From NCBI RefSeq assembly GCF_024721315.2, contig NZ_JANFAK020000074.1, forward strand, positions 1-40,992: a stretch of 40,992 nt of DNA. The letters run 5' to 3'. The translations under genes and the position numbers were made by a program. This document shows, piece after piece, positions 7,503-14,673 of the stretch. The first letter of the stretch is position 1; every line of letters begins with the position of its first letter. This stretch comes from Streptomyces sp. Isolate_45. Its GTDB lineage: Bacteria; Actinomycetota; Actinomycetes; Streptomycetales; Streptomycetaceae. The notes under the pieces were generated by a model. It was not told where the DNA came from. It did no database searches and worked only from the letters and a program-made list of their open reading frames with translations.

Positions 7503-8495
7503 ATGCAGCCCAGAAACATGTCCATGAGCGGCGTCGTCGACCTCGCCGCGGTGAAGGCGGCCGGCGAAGCCAAGGCGAAGGCCGAGCAGGCGCGCGCGGA
7601 CGCGGCCCGGCAGGGCGGCGGCGCGGGAAGCGCCCCCGGCGGCGCCGTACCGCCGTCCGCCCTCGTCTTCGACGTCACCGAGGCCGGCTTCGAGAGCGAT
7701 GTCATCCAGCTGTCCAACGAGGTCCCGGTCGTCCTCGACTTCTGGGCCGAGTGGTGCGAACCGTGCAAGCAGCTCAGCCCGCTCCTGGAGCGGCTGACCG
7801 TCGAGGCGAACGGCCGCCTCGTGCTGGCCAAGGTCGACGTCGAGGCCAACCAGACGTTGATGCAGCAGTTCGGCATCCAGGGCATCCCGGCCGTCTTCGC
7901 CGTGGTCGCGGGCCAGGTGCTGCCGCTGTTCCAGGGCCTCGCCCCCGAACAGCAGATCCGCGAGACCCTGGCCCAGCTGGTGCAGGTCGCCGAGGAGCGC
8001 TTCGGTCTCATCGGCATCCAGGTCGACCCCGACGCCGAGGGCGCCCCCGTCGCGGCCGAGGACTCCGCGCCGGTCGGTCCGTACGACGCGCTGCTGGAGG
8101 CGGCGGTCGGCGCGCTGGACGCCGGTGACTTCGCCGGAGCGGTGCGGGCGTACCGGAGCGTGCTCGCGGAGGACCCGGCCAACACCGAGGCGAAGCTGGG
8201 CCTGGCCCAGGCCGCGCTGCTGACCCGCGTGGGGGGCATGGACCCGCAGGCGGTGCGCGCCGCGGCGGCCGAGAACCCGAAGGACCCGGCCGCGCAGATG
8301 GACGCCGCCGACCTGGACCTGGCGGGCGGCCACGTGGAGGACGCCTTCGGTCGTCTCGTCGACACCGTGAGGGTGACGTTCGGTGACGACCGGGACGCGG
8401 TCCGCGTCCGGCTCCTGGAGCTGTTCGAGGTCATCGGGGCGGACGACCCCCGGGTGTCGGCGGCCCGCACGGCGCTCGCGCGGGTGCTCTTCTAG
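7503..8495 (+). CDS. Thioredoxin-TPR fusion protein (YbbN/CnoX-like co-chaperone)
   Basis: A 330-residue soluble protein. After an Ala/Lys-rich N-terminal segment (10-50) comes a thioredoxin domain (about 52-165) with FWAEWCEPCKQ, cysteines 85 and 88, and the cis-proline motif GIQGIPAVFAV. The C-terminal half (about 195-330) is helical with TPR-like units (AVGALDAGDFAGAVRAYRSV), as in the YbbN/CnoX family. In E. coli CnoX the first active-site Cys is missing; here both are present, so redox activity is plausible. The start at 7503 is chosen for GGAGG 10 bases upstream; the longer frame from 7416 lacks a site and would contain the promoter region. A large stem-loop follows the stop. Confidence 0.9.
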   Translation: MQPRNMSMSGVVDLAAVKAAGEAKAKAEQARADAARQGGGAGSAPGGAVPPSALVFDVTEAGFESDVIQLSNEVPVVLDFWAEWCEPCKQLSPLLERLTVEANGRLVLAKVDVEANQTLMQQFGIQGIPAVFAVVAGQVLPLFQGLAPEQQIRETLAQLVQVAEERFGLIGIQVDPDAEGAPVAAEDSAPVGPYDALLEAAVGALDAGDFAGAVRAYRSVLAEDPANTEAKLGLAQAALLTRVGGMDPQAVRAAAAENPKDPAAQMDAADLDLAGGHVEDAFGRLVDTVRVTFGDDRDAVRVRLLELFEVIGADDPRVSAARTALARVLF

Positions 8496-8568
8496 GGCCC
8501 GTCCGGGCCAGGCCGGAGGACGCCCGAGGGCGCCCGGAGGCCGGCGGCGATTTGTTGACACGTAGATA

Positions 8569-8614
8569 AACAGCGGCCGCGCTTTGCCAAATCTTGGCAA
8601 TCGCGGCCGCTGTT
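8569..8614 (+). terminator. Large nested dyad after the thioredoxin-TPR gene
   Basis: AACAGCGGCCGCG (8569-8581) pairs with CGCGGCCGCTGTT (8602-8614), and inside it TTGCCAA (8584-8590) pairs with TTGGCAA (8594-8600), leaving a 3-base loop and one mismatch per side. The position 73 bases after the stop fits a terminator. The inner TTGCCAAatcTTGGCAA could also be a protein-binding palindrome. Confidence 0.7.
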
Positions 8615-8625
8615 ACTCGTAGTAA
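8613..8625. promoter_or_regulatory. 13-bp palindrome TTACTcgtAGTAA
   Basis: Perfect 5-bp arms around a 3-base spacer, overlapping the end of the preceding dyad by two bases. The half-site TTACT/AGTAA also occurs within the icmA palindrome. It may be an operator for a promoter of the DUF6230 operon, but no -10 or -35 box can be assigned. Confidence 0.35.
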
Positions 8626-8884
8626 GTCGAACCCCGTGAACTGTCCGGTTGGTTCGCTCTTCCACCGATCTGTCGTGGCCCTGGGTGACACCCTGCGTGC
8701 CCGCCCGACAGCACCGGGCCTCACTCCGGTTATCCACCCGTTACCCGCCAGTAACGAACCCCCTTGTGCCCCGGCCGGGAATGCACCACGATCGGCGACG
8801 CTCGGTCCTTCCCGCAGCGCCGCTCACCCGGAGCCGCGGTGGAGGGTCCCCACCGAGCCGACCGGTGGCAGTGTCACCGGCCGT

Positions 8885-8922
8885 GGACAGGGGGGTCCCT
8901 GCCGCACCGGCAGGGCCTGTCC
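8885..8922 (+). ncRNA. Long hairpin in the DUF6230 leader region
   Basis: GGACAGG (8885-8891) pairs with CCTGTCC (8916-8922) and, across a one-sided 5-base bulge, CCCTGCCG (8897-8904) pairs with CGGCAGGG (8908-8915) around a 3-base loop. The element lies about 180 bases before the DUF6230 start. It could be a leader control element, an attenuator or part of a small RNA. It matches no riboswitch class that I recognise. Confidence 0.45.
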
Positions 8923-9100
8923 TCCAGGTTGCGCGAACGCGTGGCCCAGTGGTTGTCGCTCGGGGGTGAACGCCGGTGTATCGGACGCGGCTGCGCCGCG
9001 GCTCGGCCGCCTGCGCTCCTTCCCGAGGACGTAGCACTTCTCCCATCCCAGGACGGGCACGGCCCGGACCGGAGATGTACGTCCGAGAAGGAGGAACGAA

Positions 9101-9739
9101 ATGAATTCTCAGGTTCGTGGCGGCACCAGATGGAAGCGCTTCGCGCTCGTCATGGTGCCGAGCATCGCGGCCACGGCCGCGGTCGGTGTGGGTCTGGCGC
9201 AGGGTGCCCTCGCGGCGTCCTTCAGCGTCTCCGGCCAGGACTTCAAGGTCTCGGCGGACAAGCTCGACGGTGACAACCTCATCCAGTACGGCGGCATCGC
9301 CGAGGGTCACGACCTCAAGGGCAACCCGCAGAAGCACCCGGTCACCATCTCGGGCTTCAGTCACGCCGAGATCACCAACATGTGCCAGTCCCTGGTCACC
9401 CCGACGCCGCTGGGCAACATCACCCTGCAGCTGAGGACCGGCCACAAGGGCAAGCCGGCCGTCGCCGACAACATCTACCTGGATGTGGCGGAGCTCGACA
9501 CCGACGCCGAGTTCAAGAACCTTGACATCGGTGTCGCGGTCGGCGACCCGAGCCACAAGACGAAGCCGCAGGCCGGTACGGTCACCAGCCCGTACGCGTT
9601 CTCCCAGCGTGCGGACAAGGCCGTCCTGTCGAACGTCCGGCAGAAGGCGTGGGCGACCACGGCGGGCACCTTCAAGCTGCCCGACCTGAAGCTGCGTCTG
9701 CTCGGCGGCGACCAGCCGTGCTACCAGGACGAGAAGTAG
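9101..9739 (+). CDS. DUF6230 secreted protein (often mislabelled cholesterol esterase)
   Basis: A 212-residue protein. The N-terminus (RWKRFALVMVPSIAATAA to LAQGALAA) is a signal peptide or signal anchor over about residues 10-38. The mature part is rich in beta-prone sequence (SFSVSGQDFKVSADKLDG, PVTISGFSHAEITNMCQSL) and has two cysteines, in NMCQ and near the end in QPCYQ. This fits DUF6230, a Streptomyces family sometimes annotated as cholesterol esterase, although no Ser-His-Asp esterase signature is visible. A strong AAGGAGG precedes the start. The gene is followed by a DUF6114 membrane protein and a repeat-rich secreted protein, so the three probably form one envelope-associated unit of unknown function. 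Confidence 0.88.
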   Translation: MNSQVRGGTRWKRFALVMVPSIAATAAVGVGLAQGALAASFSVSGQDFKVSADKLDGDNLIQYGGIAEGHDLKGNPQKHPVTISGFSHAEITNMCQSLVTPTPLGNITLQLRTGHKGKPAVADNIYLDVAELDTDAEFKNLDIGVAVGDPSHKTKPQAGTVTSPYAFSQRADKAVLSNVRQKAWATTAGTFKLPDLKLRLLGGDQPCYQDEK

Positions 9740-9756
9740 TCGGTCCCGGTGCGTGA

Positions 9757-9800
9757 CCGCGGGGGCGGACGGCGGCAGCCGTCGCCGTCCGCCCCCGCGG
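9757..9800 (+). terminator. 18-bp intercistronic stem-loop between DUF6230 and DUF6114 genes
   Basis: CCGCGGGGGCGGACGGCG (9757-9774) pairs perfectly with its reverse complement at 9783-9800 around an 8-base loop. It begins 17 bases after the DUF6230 stop and ends 46 bases before the DUF6114 start. It could stop most transcripts after the first gene or protect its 3' end, giving more of the first product. Confidence 0.8.
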
Positions 9801-9846
9801 GCTCCACATAGTTCTCCGTACCACCGTTTCCAGGGAGCTGTTGTCC

Positions 9847-10449
9847 ATGAACCCCCAGGCCCCGGTTCGCGCCGCAGACGACGCTTGGCTCACCGTGGTG
9901 TACTACCAATTCCGCGCCTGGAGAGGCCGACGTCCCTTCTGGGCGGGCCTGTTCACGCTCCTCGGCGGTGTACCGATCGCCTACTTCCCGTACGCGGACC
10001 TGAGGCTGGGCAACGTCACCCTCGCGATGGCCACGACGGGTGGGGCCGGTGCGCTGATCATCGGGGTCCTGCTGATCACGCTCGGGCTGGCCCTCTGGTT
10101 CCAGCAGACCATCCGCGTCTTCGCGGGTGTCGCCGCGATCCTGCTGGCCCTGGTGTCGATCCCGGTGTCCAACCTCGGCGGCTTCTTCATGGGCTTCCTG
10201 TCCTCCATGATCGGCGGCGCCCTCGCACTGTCCTGGGCTCCCGGCGAACCGGTGGACGAGGAGGCGGAGGCGGAGGCCGAGGCGGCGGAGGCCGAGGCGG
10301 CGGAGGCCGAGGCGGCCGCCCGGACGGAGGCCAAGGCGCAGGTGCCGGCGGGCAACCCGTACGGCATCCCGGCTCCCCGTGACACGGAAACGGCGCACGT
10401 GACCGAGACGACTGCCCACGCCGATGGCGGGAGGAACAGTGCGGGGTGA
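9847..10449 (+). CDS. DUF6114 membrane protein with Glu/Ala-rich tail
   Basis: A 200-residue protein with a soluble N-terminus ending in the basic FRAWRGRRPFWAG, then about four hydrophobic segments (LFTLLGGVPIAYFP, MATTGGAGALIIGVLLITLG, VFAGVAAILLALVSIPV, GGFFMGFLSSMIGGALALSW) over about 35-132, and an acidic tail of EAEAAEAEAA repeats encoded by three 15-bp units at 10273-10317. This matches DUF6114, which in Streptomyces accompanies DUF6230. ATG 9847 is preferred over TTG 9841 because GGGAG lies 9 bases upstream. The stop overlaps the next gene, so the two are translationally coupled. Function unknown. Confidence 0.87.
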   Translation: MNPQAPVRAADDAWLTVVYYQFRAWRGRRPFWAGLFTLLGGVPIAYFPYADLRLGNVTLAMATTGGAGALIIGVLLITLGLALWFQQTIRVFAGVAAILLALVSIPVSNLGGFFMGFLSSMIGGALALSWAPGEPVDEEAEAEAEAAEAEAAEAEAAARTEAKAQVPAGNPYGIPAPRDTETAHVTETTAHADGGRNSAG

Positions 10450-11797
10450 CGAGACGCAGCGGGGCGTGGCCCCAGGCGCAGAGTCCCGTGAGAGAAAGGG
10501 CCCGCGGCACGCGGCGCCCAGGAAGTCGCTGCTGAACAAGCTCCAGATACCCGTCGGCAAGACGATGGCGCTGGCGGCGATGCCGACGGCGGTGTTCGTC
10601 GGGATGGGCATGGCCCCGAAGATGGCACTGGCCGACGAGAAGGACATCCCCTTCGCGCCGGGTCCGTGCGTGACGCGCTCCGACGAACCCGCGGAGTCGG
10701 AGTCGGCCTCGCCGTCACCGAGCGGTTCCCCGTCGAAGACGCCGTCACCGAGTACGTCGCCCAGCGCCGGCCCCTCGCCGAGCGCGACCGGCGCACCGAA
10801 GCCGGGGGCGACCCCCTCGGCGTCGAAGACCCCCTCCGCCGCCAAGCCCTCCGGGGCCGCGACGACCGGGAAGCAGAGCCCCACGGCGGCGCCCACCACG
10901 AGCACCGCCCCGACCCCCTCGGCGTCGAAGACGCCGAACCCGCTGGACCCGCTGGGCGTCGGGGATGCCGTCAAGGGCCTCTTCGACGAACTCGGCAGGC
11001 CCCTCCAGGACGCGAAGAAGCCGGTCACCCCGACGCCCGCGCCCACCCCGAGCGGTGCGCAGACCCCGGACCCGGCCGCGGACGCGATCCGCGACGCGGC
11101 GAAGAAGGCCGGCGTCCCGGTCAAGGAACTGCCGCAGGACGTCAAGGACACCGCCAAGTCCCCCAAGGACGAGACGGGCAAGACGCCCGTCGAGGACCCG
11201 AAGGACAAGGACGCCGACGCCGACGAGGCCGACAAGGACGCCGACGAGGCCGACAAGGACGCCGAGGACAAGGACAAGGCCGAGGCCACGAAGGACCCGG
11301 ACGGGAAGGAACCCTTCCCCTGCCCGACCTACGACGCCAAGGCACTGGCCGACGCCAAGCTGGAGCAGGGCGTACCGCTCCTGCCCGACGAGCCCTGGTA
11401 CCTCGACAGCTCGCTGCTGACCCTCTACGGCCTCGACTACGAGGGCATCGTCGAGGTGAAGACGGCGGGCGGCAAGACCAAGAAGGTCCTGAAGTTCACG
11501 GCGGACTCGCTCGACATCAAGGACCTGTACCAAACGGTCGGGAAGGGCGCGAACACCGCTCAGCTGAAGTCCCGTCCGGGTTCCACGTCCACCATCCGCG
11601 GCGGCAAGGTGACGATGTACACCGAGAGCCTCAAGGGGAACCTGTTCGGACTCATCCCGATCGAGTTCACCCCGAACAGTCCGCCGCCGCTGAACGTCCC
11701 GTTCGCGTTCTTCACGAACGTCAAGGTCGTCCAGGCCGGCCAGTTCGGCGGCAACCTCACCGTCCCGGGCCTCAAGAACTACATCGGCCCGAAGTAG
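10439..11797 (+). CDS. Secreted repeat-rich protein of the DUF6230/DUF6114 operon
   Basis: A 452-residue protein from GTG 10439, which has GGGAGGA just upstream and overlaps the DUF6114 stop by 11 bases. A basic N-terminus and hydrophobic stretch (TMALAAMPTAVFVGMGMAPK, cleavage near MALA-DEK) look like a signal peptide. Then follow a Ser/Pro/Thr-rich linker (about 80-200), an Asp/Lys/Glu-rich stretch including two perfect 21-bp repeats (11219-11260, ADEADKD twice), and a folded C-terminal domain of about 160 residues beginning at FPCPTYDAKALADAKL. That domain (SSLLTLYGLDYEGIVEVKT, KVTMYTESLKGNLFGLIPIE) has no motif that I can assign. The design suggests a domain displayed outside the membrane on a flexible stalk. 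Confidence 0.82.
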   Translation: MRGDETQRGVAPGAESRERKGPRHAAPRKSLLNKLQIPVGKTMALAAMPTAVFVGMGMAPKMALADEKDIPFAPGPCVTRSDEPAESESASPSPSGSPSKTPSPSTSPSAGPSPSATGAPKPGATPSASKTPSAAKPSGAATTGKQSPTAAPTTSTAPTPSASKTPNPLDPLGVGDAVKGLFDELGRPLQDAKKPVTPTPAPTPSGAQTPDPAADAIRDAAKKAGVPVKELPQDVKDTAKSPKDETGKTPVEDPKDKDADADEADKDADEADKDAEDKDKAEATKDPDGKEPFPCPTYDAKALADAKLEQGVPLLPDEPWYLDSSLLTLYGLDYEGIVEVKTAGGKTKKVLKFTADSLDIKDLYQTVGKGANTAQLKSRPGSTSTIRGGKVTMYTESLKGNLFGLIPIEFTPNSPPPLNVPFAFFTNVKVVQAGQFGGNLTVPGLKNYIGPK

Positions 11798-11817
11798 CCG
11801 GACGGCACGGCACGCGC

Positions 11818-11859
11818 ACCGAGGGCGGCACCCCGATGATCCGGGGTGCCGCCCTCGGT
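11818..11859. terminator. Bidirectional terminator between the DUF operon and pyk
   Basis: A 17-bp perfect stem, ACCGAGGGCGGCACCCC (11818-11834) with its complement at 11843-11859, around an 8-base loop. It lies between two converging genes and serves both strands. Confidence 0.9.
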
Positions 11860-11900
11860 CTCTGTGCGGCAGAGTCTTCTCGGCGGTGGGACGGGCGAGG

Positions 11901-13331
11901 TCAGTCGCGGGTGGAGCCACCGACGTGGTGGACGCGCACCATGTTGGTGGTGCCCGGGACGCCGGGGGGCGAGCCGGCCGTGATGACCATGGTGTCGCCC
12001 TCGTTGTAGCGGGCCAGCTTGTGCAGCTCGCCGTCCACGAGGTCGACCATCGCGTCCGTGTTGTCCACGTGCGGGACGACGTAGGACTCGACGCCCCAGC
12101 TCAGCGTGAGCTGGTTGCGGGTGTTGACGTCCGTGGTGAACGCCAGGATCGGCTGGGTCGCGCGGTAGCGCGAGAGCCGGCGGGCCGTGTCCCCGGACTG
12201 GGTGAAGGCGATGAGCGCCTTGCCGTCGAGGAAGTCCGCGATCTCGCAGGCCGCGCGGGCGACGGAGCCGCCCTGGGTACGGGGCTTCTTGCCCGGGACC
12301 AGCGGCTGGAGGCCCTTGGACAGGAGCTCCTCCTCGGCCGCCGTGACGATCTTCGACATCGTCTTGACGGTCTCGATCGGGTAGGCGCCGACCGAGGACT
12401 CGGCGGACAGCATGACCGCGTCCGCGCCGTCGAGGATCGCGTTGGCGACGTCGGACGCCTCGGCGCGCGTCGGACGCGAGTTGGTGATCATCGACTCCAT
12501 CATCTGGGTCGCGACGATCACCGGCTTGGCGTTGCGGCGGCACATCTCGATGAGCCGCTTCTGGACCATCGGGACCTTTTCGAGCGGGTACTCGACGGCG
12601 AGGTCACCGCGGGCCACCATGACCGCGTCGAAGGCCGCTACCACGGCCTCCATGTTCTCGACGGCCTGCGGCTTCTCCACCTTGGCGATGACGGGGACCC
12701 GACGGCCCTCCTCGTCCATGACCTTGTGGACGTCCTTGACGTCGTTGGCGTCCCGGACGAAGGACAGGGCGACCATGTCGCAGCCCATCCGCAGGGCGAA
12801 CCGCAGGTCGTCGACGTCCTTCTCCGACAGGGCGGGGACGTTCACGGCGGCACCCGGCAGGTTGATGCCCTTGTGGTCCGAGATGACACCGCCCTCGATG
12901 ACGATGGTCTTGACCCGGGGGCCCTCGACGCCGGTCACGCGGAGCTCGACGTTGCCGTCGTTGATCAGGACCTGGTCACCCTTGGACACGTCGCCCGGGA
13001 GACCCTTGTAGGTGGTGCCGCAGATGGACTTGTCACCGGGGACGTCCTCGATGGTGATGGTGAACTCGTCACCGCGCACCAGCTCGACGGGACCCTCGGC
13101 GAAGGTTTCGAGACGGATCTTCGGACCCTGGAGGTCGGCGAGGACGCCGACCGCACGGCCGGTGTCCTCGGAGACCTTCCGGACGCGGTCGTACCGCTCC
13201 TGGTGTTCTGCCTGGGATCCGTGGCTGAAGTTGAATCGGGCCACGTTCATACCTGCCTCGATGAGCGCTTTCAGCTGCTCATACGAGTCGACGGCGGGGC
13301 CCAGCGTGCAGACGATTTTGGAACGGCGCAT
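11901..13331 (-). CDS. pyk: Pyruvate kinase
   Basis: A 476-residue cytosolic enzyme converting phosphoenolpyruvate and ADP to pyruvate and ATP. Family motifs are present in order: MNVARFNFSHG and ADLQGPKIRLET near the N-terminus, a beta-barrel B domain, then IAKVEKPQAVENM with the catalytic Lys, DAVMVARGDLAVE with metal-binding acids, and VATQMMESMITNSRPTRAEA followed by DVANAILDGADAVMLSAESS. Length is usual for the family. The start has AGGA 10 bases upstream. It is downstream of and co-directional with pta and ackA, and a 12-bp palindrome 29 bases before its start suggests its own regulated promoter. It faces the DUF operon across a strong terminator. Confidence 0.96.
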   Translation of the reverse strand: MRRSKIVCTLGPAVDSYEQLKALIEAGMNVARFNFSHGSQAEHQERYDRVRKVSEDTGRAVGVLADLQGPKIRLETFAEGPVELVRGDEFTITIEDVPGDKSICGTTYKGLPGDVSKGDQVLINDGNVELRVTGVEGPRVKTIVIEGGVISDHKGINLPGAAVNVPALSEKDVDDLRFALRMGCDMVALSFVRDANDVKDVHKVMDEEGRRVPVIAKVEKPQAVENMEAVVAAFDAVMVARGDLAVEYPLEKVPMVQKRLIEMCRRNAKPVIVATQMMESMITNSRPTRAEASDVANAILDGADAVMLSAESSVGAYPIETVKTMSKIVTAAEEELLSKGLQPLVPGKKPRTQGGSVARAACEIADFLDGKALIAFTQSGDTARRLSRYRATQPILAFTTDVNTRNQLTLSWGVESYVVPHVDNTDAMVDLVDGELHKLARYNEGDTMVITAGSPPGVPGTTNMVRVHHVGGSTRD

Positions 13332-13360
13332 GAAGCGGATCCTATCCGTTTGTTTCGTAG

Positions 13361-13372
13361 CGGAATATTCCG
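13361..13372. promoter_or_regulatory. Palindrome CGGAATATTCCG upstream of pyk
   Basis: A perfect 12-bp palindrome, AT-rich at its centre, in the 62-base gap between ackA and pyk. It lies 29 bases before the pyk start and could be an operator or promoter element. No bound protein can be named. Confidence 0.45.
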
Positions 13373-13393
13373 TCTGGTGGAAAGTCCAAGTGA

Positions 13394-14608
13394 CTAGCGG
13401 GTAACCAGCGCGTGCACCTGGGTGGCGATCTCCAGTTCCTCATCGGTGGGGACCACCGCCACCGCCACCCTGGCGTACTCCGCCGACACCAGTCGGGGCT
13501 CGGAGGACCTCGCCGCATTGGCCTCCAGGTCCAGCGCCAGGCCGAGCTCCTCCAGCCCCTGCACCGCTGCTGCCCGGATGTGCGACGCGTTCTCGCCGAC
13601 GCCCGCGGTGAACACCACCGCGTCCACCCGGCCCAGTACCGCCGTGTAGGCGCCGATGTACTTCTTCAGCCGGTGCACGTACGCGTCCAGGGCCAGCCGG
13701 GCGGCGGTGTCGCCCCCGTCGGCCCGCCGCTGCACCTCGCGCATGTCGTTGTCGCCGCACAGACCCAGCAGACCGCTCTTCTTGTTGAGCAGCGAGTCGA
13801 TCTCGTCGATGGACAGCCCGCCCACCCGCGCCAGGTGGAAGATCACCGCCGGGTCCAGGTCGCCCGAACGGGTCCCCATGACCAGGCCCTCCAGCGGGGT
13901 CAGCCCCATGGACGTCTCCACGCACACCCCGCCCCGCACGGCCGAGGCGGACGCGCCGTTGCCCAGGTGCAGCACGATCACGTTCACGTCCTCCACCGGC
14001 TTGCCCAGGAGCGCGGCGGTCGCCCGGGAGACGTAGGCGTGGGAGGTGCCGTGGAAGCCGTACCGCCGGATGGCGTACTTGTCGGCCGTGGCCGCGTCGA
14101 TCGCGTACCGCGCCACGTGCTCCGGCATCGTCGAGTGGAACGCGGTGTCGAACACCGCGACCTGCGGGAGGTCCGGACGCAGCGCGCGCGCCACCTCGAT
14201 GCCCGTGACGTTCGCCGGGTTGTGCAGCGGGGCCAGCGGGATCAGGTGGCGGATCTCCGCCAGCACCTCGTCGTCGATGACCGTCGGCTCGGTGAAGCGG
14301 GTCCCGCCGTGCACCACCCGGTGGCCCACGGCGGCCAGCTCGGGGGAGTCCAGCCCCATGCCGTCGGCGGCCAGTTCCGCCGCGACCGCCTTCAGCGCGG
14401 CCCCGTGGTCGGCGATCGGGCCGAGCCGCTCGCGCTTGCCGCCCGCGGCGCCGGGTCCGGTCAGCGGCTCGTGGGTGAGCCGCGAGGTGTCCTCGCCGAT
14501 GCGCTCCACCAGGCCGGCGGCCAGCCGGGACCGGTCCGCCATGTCGAGGAGCTGGTACTTCACCGACGAGGAGCCGGAGTTGAGGACGAGTACGCGCGAT
14601 GCGGTCAC
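13394..14608 (-). CDS. ackA: Acetate kinase
   Basis: A 404-residue enzyme interconverting acetyl phosphate plus ADP and acetate plus ATP. Acetokinase/ASKHA motifs are complete: VLNSGSSSVKY at the N-terminus, VGHRVVHGG, VAVFDTAFHSTMP, YGFHGTSHAYV, VIVLHLGNGASASA, LVMGTRSGDLDPAV and VVFTAGVGENASHIR. The start is GTG. It lies 65 bases downstream of pta on the same strand, the common pta-ackA pair that makes or uses acetate, and pyk follows 62 bases later. Confidence 0.97.
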   Translation of the reverse strand: MTASRVLVLNSGSSSVKYQLLDMADRSRLAAGLVERIGEDTSRLTHEPLTGPGAAGGKRERLGPIADHGAALKAVAAELAADGMGLDSPELAAVGHRVVHGGTRFTEPTVIDDEVLAEIRHLIPLAPLHNPANVTGIEVARALRPDLPQVAVFDTAFHSTMPEHVARYAIDAATADKYAIRRYGFHGTSHAYVSRATAALLGKPVEDVNVIVLHLGNGASASAVRGGVCVETSMGLTPLEGLVMGTRSGDLDPAVIFHLARVGGLSIDEIDSLLNKKSGLLGLCGDNDMREVQRRADGGDTAARLALDAYVHRLKKYIGAYTAVLGRVDAVVFTAGVGENASHIRAAAVQGLEELGLALDLEANAARSSEPRLVSAEYARVAVAVVPTDEELEIATQVHALVTR

Positions 14609-14673
14609 GATGAGGGTCTTTCCTTGTCGCGGTCGGTGGGGGGATGCGGGCGGGGCCGGCCGGGCGCCGCCCG

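Larger units (their letters stand above)
8496..9100. other. 605-base non-coding region upstream of the DUF6230 operon
   Basis: No convincing gene: forward frames (for example 8594-9034) are open only through GC bias and have no ribosome site or family signature. It holds a nested dyad (8569-8614), an adjoining palindrome (8613-8625), a long hairpin (8885-8922), a GC-rich stretch around 8980-9015, and an excellent ribosome site (AAGGAGG, ending about 6 bases before the ATG at 9101). The distance suggests a long 5' leader or a small RNA, but no transcript start can be fixed. Confidence 0.55.

Noticed and set aside
8594..9034. Possible small gene in the gap before the DUF6230 gene
   Set aside because: No ribosome site, no recognisable fold, and it overlaps strong RNA dyads.
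10273..10317. 15-bp repeats in the DUF6114 gene considered as a mobile or regulatory element
   Set aside because: They are in frame and encode the Glu/Ala-rich tail, so simple coding slippage explains them.
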